This document shows, in pieces, positions 8,040-16,171 of a stretch of 64,000 nucleotides of DNA (its first letter is position 1; each line of letters starts with the position of its first letter). Made by a program: the position numbers and the translations under genes. The stretch covers positions 372,001 through 436,000 of the forward strand of contig CAWFNX010000001.1 of assembly GCA_963817335.1 (NCBI GenBank). The letters are read 5' to 3'. The notes beneath the pieces are model-generated. The model worked only from the letters and a program-made list of their open reading frames with translations. It searched no databases and was not told the origin of the DNA. The stretch comes from AV40 sp963817335 (GTDB lineage: Bacteria > Verrucomicrobiota > Verrucomicrobiia > Chthoniobacterales > UBA10450).

Positions 8040-9001
8040 GCGCGAAAGCGATGATTGAGTGCGAAGGCCTGACCAAGCGCTTTGGCAACTTCACTGCGGT
8101 CGATCACGTGACGTTCAGCGTCGGCAAGGGATCGATCTTTGGATTTCTGGGTCCGAACGGTTCCGGAAAATCCACCGTCATTCGAATGCTGTGTGGAATT
8201 CTGGAGCCGACCGAGGGCACCGCTCGCATCGACGGCCATGACGTCGTGCGCGATACCGAATCCATCAAAGACATCATCGGCTACATGTCCCAAAAATTTT
8301 CGCTCTATGACGAATTGACGGTGAACGAAAATCTGATTTTTGCCGGAAAGCTTTACGGTTTGAACGGGCGCGATTTGGAAAAGCGGCGCGACGAAATGAT
8401 TCAGATCACGCATTTGGAGCCGTATGTCGGCCGCCGCGCGGCGTTGCTTTCCGGTGGATGGCGACAACGGCTCGCTATGGCCTGTTCGCTCATGCATCAG
8501 CCCACCGTGCTTTTTCTGGACGAGCCGACCGCCGGGATCGACCCGGTCGCGCGCCGGGAACTGTGGGATTTGCTTTTCGAATTCGCGGGGAAGGGGATGA
8601 CGTTGTTCGTCACCACCCATTACATGGATGAAGCCGAGCGGTGCGATCACGTCGGTTACATTTATATGTCCAAGTTGATCGTTTGCGGCGAACCGGATGA
8701 ATTGAAACGGCTGCCGGAAGTCAGCCCACCGGGAACGCGGCGCCTCGATGTCACTTGCGATCACGTCACGATTGCGCTGCAGGCGATGCGAGAAATGAAA
8801 GGCGTTCGCAGCGCCACGGTTTTCGGTCAATCGATGCACCTGCTCGTCGACGAAAATATTCGCCGGGCAGACATCGAGGAAAAATTGCGAGGCGTCGGAA
8901 TTACTCACCCGGAGATCCACGAGATTGGTCCGTCACTCGAAGACGTTTTCGTCACCTTGAGCGCGAAAAACGCCGGAGAGCAAAACGAGAAGGCGGCATG
9001 A
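8036..9001 (+). CDS. ABC transporter ATP-binding protein (YbhF/CcmA type)
   Basis: 321 residues, one nucleotide-binding domain. Walker A is GPNGSGKST, the Q-loop is in GYMSQKFSLYDELTV, and Walker B is VLFLDEPTAGIDP; the switch His is in VTTHYMDEAERC. The signature motif reads LLSGGWRQRL, with Trp where LSGGQ has Gln; LSGGW/LSGGM variants are known in this subfamily. It powers the ABC-2 permease encoded downstream. Its stop overlaps an ATG (ATGATG at 8998) that probably marked the original start of the next operon gene before the GIY-YIG insertion. Confidence 0.93.
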   Translation: MSAKAMIECEGLTKRFGNFTAVDHVTFSVGKGSIFGFLGPNGSGKSTVIRMLCGILEPTEGTARIDGHDVVRDTESIKDIIGYMSQKFSLYDELTVNENLIFAGKLYGLNGRDLEKRRDEMIQITHLEPYVGRRAALLSGGWRQRLAMACSLMHQPTVLFLDEPTAGIDPVARRELWDLLFEFAGKGMTLFVTTHYMDEAERCDHVGYIYMSKLIVCGEPDELKRLPEVSPPGTRRLDVTCDHVTIALQAMREMKGVRSATVFGQSMHLLVDENIRRADIEEKLRGVGITHPEIHEIGPSLEDVFVTLSAKNAGEQNEKAA

Positions 9002-9006
9002 TGATT

Positions 9007-9365
9007 GTCATCCTGAGCGGAGCGAAGGACCACACGATTAGATGAAAAGCTTTTTCGTTTACATGATGACCAACAAAAGCCGAGTCGTCCTCTACACGGG
9101 CGTTACGAATGATCTAACCCGCCGCGTTTGGGAACATCAGAATAGCGAATTTAAGGGGTTTACAAAAACGTACAAGGTAAATCGACTTGTGTACTATGAA
9201 GATTTCGATGATCCGATTGATGAAATCTCTCGCGAAAAGGAAATCAAAGGCTGGCGGCGCAGCAAGAAAAACGCACTGGTCGAAACGCTGAACCCGAAGT
9301 GGGCTGACCTTTCGAGCACACTTTACGAGGAGACGGGAGGTCCCCTCGCTCCGCTCGGGATGACC
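9007..9365. mobile_element. GIY-YIG cassette bounded by inverted repeats
   Basis: The left end (9007-9031, beginning GTCATCCTGAGCGGAGCGAA) is repeated in inverted form at 9339-9365, with one gap and a few mismatches. The whole GIY-YIG gene start and catalytic region lie between, and the right repeat is translated as its tail (GGPLAPLGM). The ends belong to a widespread intergenic repeat type (CATCC-TGAGCG-GAGCGAAGGA). The unit splits an ABC ATPase from its permease within one operon. Inference: a small mobile or homing-like unit. Confidence 0.6.
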
Positions 9366-9380
9366 GCGGAAAAGAAATGA
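9042..9380 (+). CDS. GIY-YIG endonuclease-domain protein (UPF0213-like)
   Basis: 112 residues, the usual size for single-domain GIY-YIG proteins. FFVYMMTNKSRVVLYTGVT contains the GIY (here VYM) and YIG (YTG) elements. The catalytic Arg is in TNDLTRRVWEH and the metal-binding Glu in EISREKEIKGWRR. The last 14 residues come from the inverted repeat at its right end. It sits inside the efflux operon, 40 bases after the ATPase stop, and its TGA overlaps the permease ATG, so it is read through as part of the operon. Function is unknown; it may act on its own flanking repeats. Confidence 0.88.
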   Translation: MKSFFVYMMTNKSRVVLYTGVTNDLTRRVWEHQNSEFKGFTKTYKVNRLVYYEDFDDPIDEISREKEIKGWRRSKKNALVETLNPKWADLSSTLYEETGGPLAPLGMTAEKK

Positions 9381-10501
9381 GGCGCAAACCTTTTCGCGGC
9401 CTGGGCGCAATCTTGTTCAAGGAATTTATCGTGGTTTGGCGCGACCCGATGACATTGTTCTTCATGTTTTTCCCGCCCCTCGTCGAGATGATCGCGTTCG
9501 GATACGCGCTCGACACCGATGTGAAACACATGGCAATGGTGATCCTTAATGAAGATCGCACCGTGGAAAGCCGGCAATTCATCGATCGGTTTGTGAACAC
9601 GGAGACGTTTCGCGTGGTCGGCGAAGTCCAAAGCATCGACGAAATGTCGAGCCAGATTCGAAAGGGCAACGCTTATGTTGGTCTGCAGATTCCGCCAAAG
9701 TTTACCCAAAATTTGCGGGCAGGTTACCCGGCGCAGGTTCAATTGCTGGTCGACGGGTCGAATTCCACCACTGCGTTGCAGGCGATGAATACTGCGTTGT
9801 CCGTCGCGCTGACTCAATCGATCGAATCGTTGCTTCGCGAGACCGGACGTCAGGGAGTGCCGATCGATATCCGGCCGCAAATGCTTTACAACCCGGCGAT
9901 GAAAAGCCCGAACTTTTACATCCCGGGCGTGATCGGCATCGTTTTGCAGATCGGAACTGTTTTTGCCACGGCCATGGCAGTGGTGCGCGAGCGCGAGAAA
10001 GGCACCCTTGAGACTCTGCTGGTTAGTCCGCTAAGTCGCTGGGGGTTAATGCTTGGCAAACTCGTGCCGTATCTCTGCATCGGCATGACCATGGCCATGA
10101 TCCTGTTCGCCTTGATGCATTACCTGTTTCACGTGCCGATCGCCGGCAGCGTGATTGCCATGATGTTCGCAACCCTGGTTTACGTGTTCGCGTTGCTGAG
10201 TCTCGGTCTTCTGGTCGCCACTAAAGCCGAGAACCAAATGCAGGCGTTGCAAATTTCGATGACCTTCATGCTGCCCAGCGTTTTCTTTTCCGGGTTTGTT
10301 TTTCCGCGCGAAACGATGCCGTGGATCTTTTACGCTCTGGGCGCAATCCTTCCGACCACCTATTTCATTTCGCTGATGCGCGCGATTATCCTGCGCGGCG
10401 CGCACCTGTTCGAATATTGGCCGCACTTGGTGATCCTGATTATCATGTCGGTCCTGCTCTTTGCTTTTTGCGCGCTGCTCTTCCGCAAAAAGATTGGGTG
10501 A
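9377..10501 (+). CDS. ABC-2 type permease (YbhS/YhhJ-like)
   Basis: 374 residues. The N-terminal helix is followed by a large periplasmic domain (about residues 45-175) and five further membrane helices. Family features are LFKEFIVVWRDPMTLFFMF at the start, then VVREREKGTLETLLVSPLSR and FFSGFVFPRETMPWIFYALG. Only one permease gene is present, whereas the E. coli ybhGFSR unit has two, so a homodimer is likely. The start overlaps the GIY-YIG stop by 4 bp. It completes a TetR-regulated export pump for an unknown compound. Confidence 0.92.
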   Translation: MRRKPFRGLGAILFKEFIVVWRDPMTLFFMFFPPLVEMIAFGYALDTDVKHMAMVILNEDRTVESRQFIDRFVNTETFRVVGEVQSIDEMSSQIRKGNAYVGLQIPPKFTQNLRAGYPAQVQLLVDGSNSTTALQAMNTALSVALTQSIESLLRETGRQGVPIDIRPQMLYNPAMKSPNFYIPGVIGIVLQIGTVFATAMAVVREREKGTLETLLVSPLSRWGLMLGKLVPYLCIGMTMAMILFALMHYLFHVPIAGSVIAMMFATLVYVFALLSLGLLVATKAENQMQALQISMTFMLPSVFFSGFVFPRETMPWIFYALGAILPTTYFISLMRAIILRGAHLFEYWPHLVILIIMSVLLFAFCALLFRKKIG

Positions 10502-10506
10502 GGTCG

Positions 10507-11115
10507 CTAGCCTTCAGTGATCGAGTCGTTTACTAAATAACGGCGAACTACGAGCGCCCACAGTAAGAGCACAATTAGCTGATACCAGGCGAAGAACCGA
10601 TCGTACCCGCGTTTGCGGACAACCAATCCTCCCGCCGCCAGGACTGCGAAGTGACTAACAAATGGTAAGTACCAAATTGGATCGAACAACCCGCTGCGCA
10701 GAGCCGTTTGCGTGATGTCCATCAAGCAAAAGGCAATGAACGCGGAATAGTAACCCGATCGATTTCCTTCAAACCGGTTTCGGCGTTCTTCTTCCTCAGA
10801 CAAATCGGGGGGATACAGAAATGTGGTCAACAGGTAGAGCGTGATCGTCCAGACGATGAGCACGAGAAATTTGTCGAAGCTCCATACGACATTCGTATTC
10901 CATTTGAACGCGACCCACCAGTTCAACGACAGGACAAGCAACGTCGCAAGGGTGAGGACGATGTGCACTTCGTCCATCGGGGTCTCGCGCCGGCGATAAA
11001 ATGCACGTCCGGCGCCGGCCAGGAGATTCGTCACTCCCAAGCCGATCACGATCGACATTAAAATCGAAATGAACTCAAAGCTGCTCATCGAGTTGAGCGA
11101 GCTTTGGTTCTGCAT
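10507..11115 (-). CDS. Hypothetical membrane protein
   Basis: 202 residues, five to six predicted membrane helices, family not recognised. An internal Met at residue 10 (SSFEFISILMSIVIGLGVTN) is an alternative start. A charged cytoplasmic-type loop (DLSEEEERRNRFEGNRSG) lies in the middle. It converges with the permease gene and ends 6 bases from it. No function is proposed. Confidence 0.7.
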   Translation of the reverse strand: MQNQSSLNSMSSFEFISILMSIVIGLGVTNLLAGAGRAFYRRRETPMDEVHIVLTLATLLVLSLNWWVAFKWNTNVVWSFDKFLVLIVWTITLYLLTTFLYPPDLSEEEERRNRFEGNRSGYYSAFIAFCLMDITQTALRSGLFDPIWYLPFVSHFAVLAAGGLVVRKRGYDRFFAWYQLIVLLLWALVVRRYLVNDSITEG

Positions 11116-11156
11116 GACGCGCGAGTTTGGGACAGCGCGCTTAGCTATTCAATCTT

Positions 11157-11345
11157 CTAGTCGCTCGATTCCTTGAGCATTGATTTCAACTGCTCGCGCA
11201 GTTCCGGCGATTTCTCGTGCCCGTGGGCGGCCGCTGCGTGCTGGACGGCGGCGTCGAGCACTTCTTCTTCTGTCCCCGAGATTCTCAGGCTGCAGCCTTT
11301 CTCGCTCGGATAATCGCGGCAATCGATCGATTTGCGTTGAGGCAT
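11157..11345 (-). CDS. DUF1059 small protein
   Basis: 62 residues. KSIDCRDYPSEKGCSLRISG followed by TEEEVLDAAVQHAAAAHGH is the DUF1059 pattern (two Cys, then a helix ending in His-Gly-His). These are small soluble proteins of unknown role. An overlapping frame on the same strand is slightly longer but has no family match. It lies just downstream of the peroxiredoxin gene in the same direction (10 bases apart). Confidence 0.82.
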   Translation of the reverse strand: MPQRKSIDCRDYPSEKGCSLRISGTEEEVLDAAVQHAAAAHGHEKSPELREQLKSMLKESSD

Positions 11346-11355
11346 ACAAACCTCC

Positions 11356-11895
11356 TTAACTCTTTTTCAATTCAGCCAAATCTTTTAGCACCTGTTCGCT
11401 GTGCTCGGCCGGTTTCACCCCGGTATAAACTTTGGCGATCTTGCCTTCGGGATTAATCAGGAACGTGTTTCGCGCTGCCATCGTGGTTCCCTTGTAATCC
11501 ATGGTCGATCCATATTGGGCCGAAACTTTTCCGCCCGGATCGGCCAACAGTTTGAAGGTTAGACCTTCCTTCGCGCAAAACTCCTTGTGAGAATCCGCGC
11601 TGTCCACGCTCACTCCGAGAATCACCGCGCCGGTTTTATCGTACTGCGCAAGGTCGCGCTGAAAATTATGCGCTTCGATTGTACACCCGCTGGTCATGTC
11701 CTTTGGATAAAAATAAAGTACGACCCATTTGCCTTTGAAATCTTTCAGGCTGACCTGCGATCCGTCACTGGTCGCCAGACTGAATTCGGGCGCCGCATTT
11801 CCGGCGGCCGGTTGAGTTTGGGTATCCGCGCCTTGCATGAGTCCGATTGTAGCCAGGCCAATAATTCCTAACAGCAGCGATTTTTTCATTTTCAT
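11356..11895 (-). CDS. Exported thiol peroxidase, AhpC/TSA (BCP-like) family
   Basis: 179 residues with a signal peptide (MKMKKSLLLGIIGLATIGLM, then QGAD), so it should act in the periplasm. The domain runs from APEFSLATSDG to the C-terminus. YFYPKDMTSGCTIEAHNF holds the peroxidatic Cys. TPGCT of BCP reads TSGCT, and the Cys five residues on that resolves the disulfide in E. coli Bcp is His here. Another Cys lies in KEFCAKEGL. It therefore probably works as a 1-Cys type or with a different resolving Cys. It reduces hydroperoxides. Confidence 0.9.
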   Translation of the reverse strand: MKMKKSLLLGIIGLATIGLMQGADTQTQPAAGNAAPEFSLATSDGSQVSLKDFKGKWVVLYFYPKDMTSGCTIEAHNFQRDLAQYDKTGAVILGVSVDSADSHKEFCAKEGLTFKLLADPGGKVSAQYGSTMDYKGTTMAARNTFLINPEGKIAKVYTGVKPAEHSEQVLKDLAELKKS

Positions 11896-12025
11896 TTTCT
11901 TGGTTGAGACAGGAACGTTATCCCTGAACGCTTTTTAAATCAAAAGCGGCCCAACGCCCGATTTGTCAGGTCGGTGTCACTGAAAGCTTGCTCTCTCGAG
12001 CTCGTTTAGGTCAATAAAGAGCGGC

Positions 12026-13003
12026 ATGCCCAGAACGTACGGGAATCTGCAGATAAAACCGGTGCGCCTGCTTCTTGGAACGATCGCCTGGCTCGGCATC
12101 CTGGTGATGCTGATCGCCCTCGCGCATGGTTTTAAATCTATTCCGGCAAACTCGGTCGGGGTCCGGACTCGCTTCGGCGCCTACGAAGGAATTGTGAATC
12201 CCGGTCTTACTTACGCAATTCCCTACGTCGACGAAATTCAGATCGTTCCAACCCAGCGGTTGTTGAAACTCGAGTTCGGCTTCACCACGGCAAACTCAAC
12301 CAACGCTTATCAAGGCGATCGTCAGCCGGAAGAAACCGAAACGATGATTACGGGCGACCTCAACACCGCTCTCGTTCCGTGGGTCGTGCAATATCGAATC
12401 ACCGATCCACGAACCTACCTATTCGGAGCGCGCGAACCGGAAGAGACGTTGCGCGATCTCTCCGAGAGTGTGATGCGCGAAGTGATTGGCGACCGCACTG
12501 TCGACGAAGTGTTGACCATCGGCCGGCATGACATTGAGAGCTCGACCCTAAAGCGATTGGCCGAGTTGTGTTCGCAATATGATTTGGGAATTCAGATTCA
12601 ACAGGTGCAACTCGCAACGGTTCGGCCGCCTGCCGTGGTCCAGGCCGCGTTTAACGATGTCAATCAGGCGCAGCAGGAAAAACAGACTGCGATCAACCAG
12701 GCATGGGCGGTTTATAACGATGCCGTCCCAAATGCGCGCGGCCAGGCGAAAGAACGCGAGAAGCAGGCCGAGGCGTATGCGTTTCACCGGGTGAACGAGG
12801 CCCAGGGCGACGCTCAAAAATTTTCGCTGTTGCTCGCCGAGTATCGGAAAGCGCCGGAAGCGACCCGGCGCCGGCTTTATCTCGAAGCGATGCAGGCAAT
12901 TCTTCCGAGCTTGCAAAAGAAGATCATCATTGATGACAGCTTGAAGAATGTTCTCTCAACCTTGCCGCTGGTGCCGTCTGAGCAGGAGGCCCCGCATCGA
13001 TGA
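12026..13003 (+). CDS. hflK: HflK-type SPFH/band-7 membrane protein
   Basis: 325 residues. One N-terminal membrane helix (about residues 15-35) is followed by an SPFH domain with GVRTRFGAYEGIVNPGLTYA and VVQYRITDPRTYLFG. A coiled-coil tail starts near residue 195 (ANDVNQAQQEKQTAINQA region). With HflC it forms a large inner-membrane cage that holds FtsH and modulates its proteolysis; ftsH is in this window at 41-43 kb. It overlaps hflC by 4 bp. The peroxiredoxin gene is divergent, sharing the 130-base promoter region. Confidence 0.9.
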   Translation: MPRTYGNLQIKPVRLLLGTIAWLGILVMLIALAHGFKSIPANSVGVRTRFGAYEGIVNPGLTYAIPYVDEIQIVPTQRLLKLEFGFTTANSTNAYQGDRQPEETETMITGDLNTALVPWVVQYRITDPRTYLFGAREPEETLRDLSESVMREVIGDRTVDEVLTIGRHDIESSTLKRLAELCSQYDLGIQIQQVQLATVRPPAVVQAAFNDVNQAQQEKQTAINQAWAVYNDAVPNARGQAKEREKQAEAYAFHRVNEAQGDAQKFSLLLAEYRKAPEATRRRLYLEAMQAILPSLQKKIIIDDSLKNVLSTLPLVPSEQEAPHR

Positions 13004-14037
13004 ATGTAATCGACGCCACTCCACCGCCGGCGATCTCGTTGTGGACCGTGCGAATGTTGCAGAGCCGGTTCATGTCGCTCCTGGGTCTGTTTTTCCTTTT
13101 GACCGCATTCAAATGGGGAACCTTTCTCTTCACGGTGCATCAGTACGAGACGGTCATCGTTACCCGGTTCGGTAAAATCACCCGCACGATTACGACGCCG
13201 GGGTTGAAGATGAAACTGCCGCTGATCGATAAAACCCTGCGCTTCGATAAACGCATTCTGGCCTGGGATGGTCCGCCGACAGAGTGTCCGACCAAGGACA
13301 AACTGTACATTATCGTCGATTGCTTTGCCCGATGGCGCATCAGCGATCCAATGTTGTATTACAATCGTATTAATGACGAACGCAGCGCCCTGTCGCGGCT
13401 GGATGACATTCTTGGCAGCGAAACGCGGACTGCCGTCGCGACGCATGATTTAGTCGAGCTCATCCGCGTAACCAAAGGCCGCAAACCGCTACGGGACGAG
13501 GAACTCGAAAAGAGCGGCACGCTTTTGCCGAGCTCGATCCCGGATATCGAGTTTGGCCGGAGTGAGATTGAAAAACAAATCACCGAACGGACGCGCCAAA
13601 AGATTGCCGATTTCGGAATTGAGCTTCTCGACGAGCGTTTCAAACGGAGCACCTACAATCCGGCCGTCGGCGAAAAGATCATCGAGCGGATGTCGAGCGA
13701 GCGACATCAAATTGCCGCCCGTTTTCGATCGGAAGGCCGGGGCGAAGCGGCAAACATCAGCGGCCAAAAAGAAAGCGATGTCGCGGCGATTAGCTCGACC
13801 GCGACCAAGAACGCGCTGGAGATCGAAGGCAAAGCCGACGCGGACGCCGCCGCTACCTACTCTGCTGCCTTTAATTCACCGGACGCGCAGGAATTATTTA
13901 CATTCCTTCGGAGCCTCGACGTCATGCGGGCTGCGTTTGAAAAAGACACCACTGCTGTCATTTCGACCAATAGTGATCTTGGCCGAATGCTAAAATCGAT
14001 GTCCGAGGCGACTGCTCCTCCGAAGTCGAGCCGTTGA
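13000..14037 (+). CDS. hflC: HflC-type SPFH/band-7 membrane protein
   Basis: 345 residues. An N-terminal membrane helix (about residues 27-45) is followed by the SPFH domain: HQYETVIVTRFGKITRTIT, TPGLKMKLPLIDK, and CFARWRISDPMLYY. GIELLDERFKRSTYN and the Ala/Glu-rich helical tail (EGRGEAANISGQKES) are typical of HflC. It pairs with HflK, and the ATGA overlap points to coupled synthesis in equal amounts. The gene ends 18 bases from the convergent OLD-type gene. Confidence 0.9.
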   Translation: MNVIDATPPPAISLWTVRMLQSRFMSLLGLFFLLTAFKWGTFLFTVHQYETVIVTRFGKITRTITTPGLKMKLPLIDKTLRFDKRILAWDGPPTECPTKDKLYIIVDCFARWRISDPMLYYNRINDERSALSRLDDILGSETRTAVATHDLVELIRVTKGRKPLRDEELEKSGTLLPSSIPDIEFGRSEIEKQITERTRQKIADFGIELLDERFKRSTYNPAVGEKIIERMSSERHQIAARFRSEGRGEAANISGQKESDVAAISSTATKNALEIEGKADADAAATYSAAFNSPDAQELFTFLRSLDVMRAAFEKDTTAVISTNSDLGRMLKSMSEATAPPKSSR

Positions 14038-14055
14038 TCCCGCGCAATTCGCCCG

Positions 14056-16080
14056 TTATTTGAGCGTGGCGTTGATCTTATCGATCAATCGTTTCCATCC
14101 GCCTCGTTCTTCTTCCGAAAGATCGGACGCCGTATGATCTTTCGTCCAGCGAAGAAACGCCTTGGCCAGTCGATACTGCGAAAAATCGGCGCCGATTTCG
14201 TTGGTGAAAACTTCGACAATCGACAGGTCGGGTCGCGCGGCCGCGGCGTTGGCGATGTCCCAGCCGAGGCGGTTTTTCCCGACGCGCAAAAGCGTCTCGC
14301 GCAGCAAATCCTCTACATGTGGCGAACGCACGCCGTTGCGCGCGTCCTTGCTGCGGAGGATCGACTTGTTGCCGAGCGCGTTGACAAGGTCGTCCTGATT
14401 CGTTGCGCGAGCGCCGTTCGTGTCGGAATCGAGCAGCGCCGCCACCTTCAATTTTTTCGCGTGAAGAATCGTTGCGAAGTAGGCCACTTTTGCTGCGCCA
14501 TTGGTGGGCATCAGCTCGATCCGCGAATTTAGATCGGCGATCCCGCCCTCGCGGAGCATTTGGGCAACGGCGTCGATGTACCAGAAATCGGTGAGACTTT
14601 CGAGCAACAGGTTGCGCTGCTGCGAAAACAAACTCTGGGCCAGATCGTAACCCAGCGATTCCTGAAGCGGGAGCAGCGCCGCCGGATCCTCGGCGGTTGC
14701 ATTCGTATGCACCTTTGTGCCGACGCTGCGATCAGTCATTTCGACTACGCGCACCTGACTTAACTCGTCCGGCCCGACCAAAAACGGAGAATGGGTGGTG
14801 TAGAGCAACTGGTTCGATTCGGCCAGGCGCGAGATGGTCGATCTAAATTCCTGCTGCTTGAGTCCGTGCAAACTGAGGCCCGGCTCGTCCAGAAGCAGAA
14901 TCGCGTTTCTGTGTTTGTCGGCCGACTCGGCAAAGAAAACCACGAAGAATGAGACCAGCCATTGAAAACCTTCAGAGCGCTGATCAAGCTCGATCTCGAT
15001 GCCGAGATCATCTTCTACCACCACTTTTAGATATTGGCCGTCGGCCAGGATGCGCAGCCGCTCTGCCTCCGCGCGCTTGGCGTCCGGCTTCCAGATATTG
15101 CATAATTCCTCGGTCAATCGACGACTTGCGGAATTAAGTTGATACGCGCGCCGGTCGAGCTGATCGCGATAATGCCGCCAGCCTTCCGCGTCGCCCGCTT
15201 TCGGTTCGTTCGCTTTTCCCAGATTCGACAGTTCTCGCGCGGTGAATCCGAGCAAGCGCAACAAACATTGATTGCCGTAATCGTAGTCATCGCCGTCCAG
15301 AACGTTGGTTTCCAGCCGTTGAGCCAGATGTTCGAGATGAATCATGGGCCGCACTCGAAAATAATCACGGAACCGCACAAACACCGGCAGACGTTGGTGC
15401 AATGCTTTCAGCGCGCTGAGGCGGCGTTCCTCGAGGGTGACGGATTCCATCAACGCGTCGTAACGTTTCTCTTCCGTTTCGTTGCCTTCTTCGATGAGCA
15501 GAAAGACTTTCTCCAGTACCTTCTTCAATGTTGTGGCGCGTTCGCCTTTGATTTCATCGGCATCTTGCCAACCTTGCGTTGCCGCAGCAAAGGCCGCGCT
15601 CGGGGTCGTAGCGGGTGGAAGCCCGTCCATTCCGCGCGGCACGCGCGGATCGACATGCACGAACAAATGCCCGAGGTCTTTTTTGATATCGGCAAATTTC
15701 CGCGTCGACGGACCGCCATCCAGCATATGCCAGGCACTGTTGTCCACGCGGCGGCCGTAAATGTAGCGACATTCCCGAAACTCCGCCTGAACCGCGTCTT
15801 TATCGGCGGGGTCGAGATCGAAGTGCGCCTCGACGATCGTCGTCTCCTCGAAACGAACTTTTCCTGCCACGATATCGTCGAACTCAGCCCGCGGATAATC
15901 ACGCAGCGCGTCGAAGCTGCGCATGGCGCACGGCGGATTGATCCGTTGCAACGCCTCCAGCAGCGCGCTTTTGCCCGCCTCGTTAGGCCCAACCAGGATC
16001 GTTTTCCCGGCCTCAATATCGAACAAGCCCGTATCGCGAATACTGCGATACTTTTTAACCCGCGCCTTTTTTAATCGCAT
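14056..16080 (-). CDS. OLD-family ATPase with TOPRIM-like nuclease region
   Basis: 674 residues. Walker A is GPNEAGKS at residues 31-38. The ATPase C-lobe has LLLDEPGLSLHGLKQQEF (Walker B, D-loop) and QLLYTTHSPFLVG (H-loop). A TOPRIM-like half follows with LLLESLTDFWYIDAVAQML and LLDSDTNGARA, equivalent to the E and DxD metal sites. This is the OLD (overcoming lysogenization defect) layout, linked in several bacteria to phage defence or DNA repair. No partner UvrD-like helicase (GajB) is next to it; the neighbour is a divergent DUF488 gene. A perfect Shine-Dalgarno precedes the ATG. Confidence 0.82.
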   Translation of the reverse strand: MRLKKARVKKYRSIRDTGLFDIEAGKTILVGPNEAGKSALLEALQRINPPCAMRSFDALRDYPRAEFDDIVAGKVRFEETTIVEAHFDLDPADKDAVQAEFRECRYIYGRRVDNSAWHMLDGGPSTRKFADIKKDLGHLFVHVDPRVPRGMDGLPPATTPSAAFAAATQGWQDADEIKGERATTLKKVLEKVFLLIEEGNETEEKRYDALMESVTLEERRLSALKALHQRLPVFVRFRDYFRVRPMIHLEHLAQRLETNVLDGDDYDYGNQCLLRLLGFTARELSNLGKANEPKAGDAEGWRHYRDQLDRRAYQLNSASRRLTEELCNIWKPDAKRAEAERLRILADGQYLKVVVEDDLGIEIELDQRSEGFQWLVSFFVVFFAESADKHRNAILLLDEPGLSLHGLKQQEFRSTISRLAESNQLLYTTHSPFLVGPDELSQVRVVEMTDRSVGTKVHTNATAEDPAALLPLQESLGYDLAQSLFSQQRNLLLESLTDFWYIDAVAQMLREGGIADLNSRIELMPTNGAAKVAYFATILHAKKLKVAALLDSDTNGARATNQDDLVNALGNKSILRSKDARNGVRSPHVEDLLRETLLRVGKNRLGWDIANAAAARPDLSIVEVFTNEIGADFSQYRLAKAFLRWTKDHTASDLSEEERGGWKRLIDKINATLK

Positions 16081-16086
16081 CGATTC

Positions 16087-16092
16087 ACCTCC
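16087..16092 (-). promoter_or_regulatory. Strong ribosome binding site of the OLD-family gene
   Basis: GGAGGT on the minus strand, 6 bases before the ATG at 16080. Most genes in this window have weak or no Shine-Dalgarno, so this one stands out. The 91-base gap to the divergent DUF488 gene is AT-rich and must hold both promoters. Confidence 0.7.
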
Positions 16093-16171
16093 AGTGGTTC
16101 AAAAAGTTTTTTAGAAAAAACAGCGATCGATTACGATAAAATTCCAAAAAACCTTATTCACCGGTTCGCAC

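Noticed and set aside
11149..11349. A slightly longer open frame overlapping the DUF1059 gene on the same strand
   Set aside because: The other frame carries the DUF1059 motif with conserved Cys and His; this one has none.
15139..16074. A 311-codon open frame antisense to the OLD-family gene
   Set aside because: It mirrors the coding periodicity of the opposite gene, and the translation has no recognisable domain.
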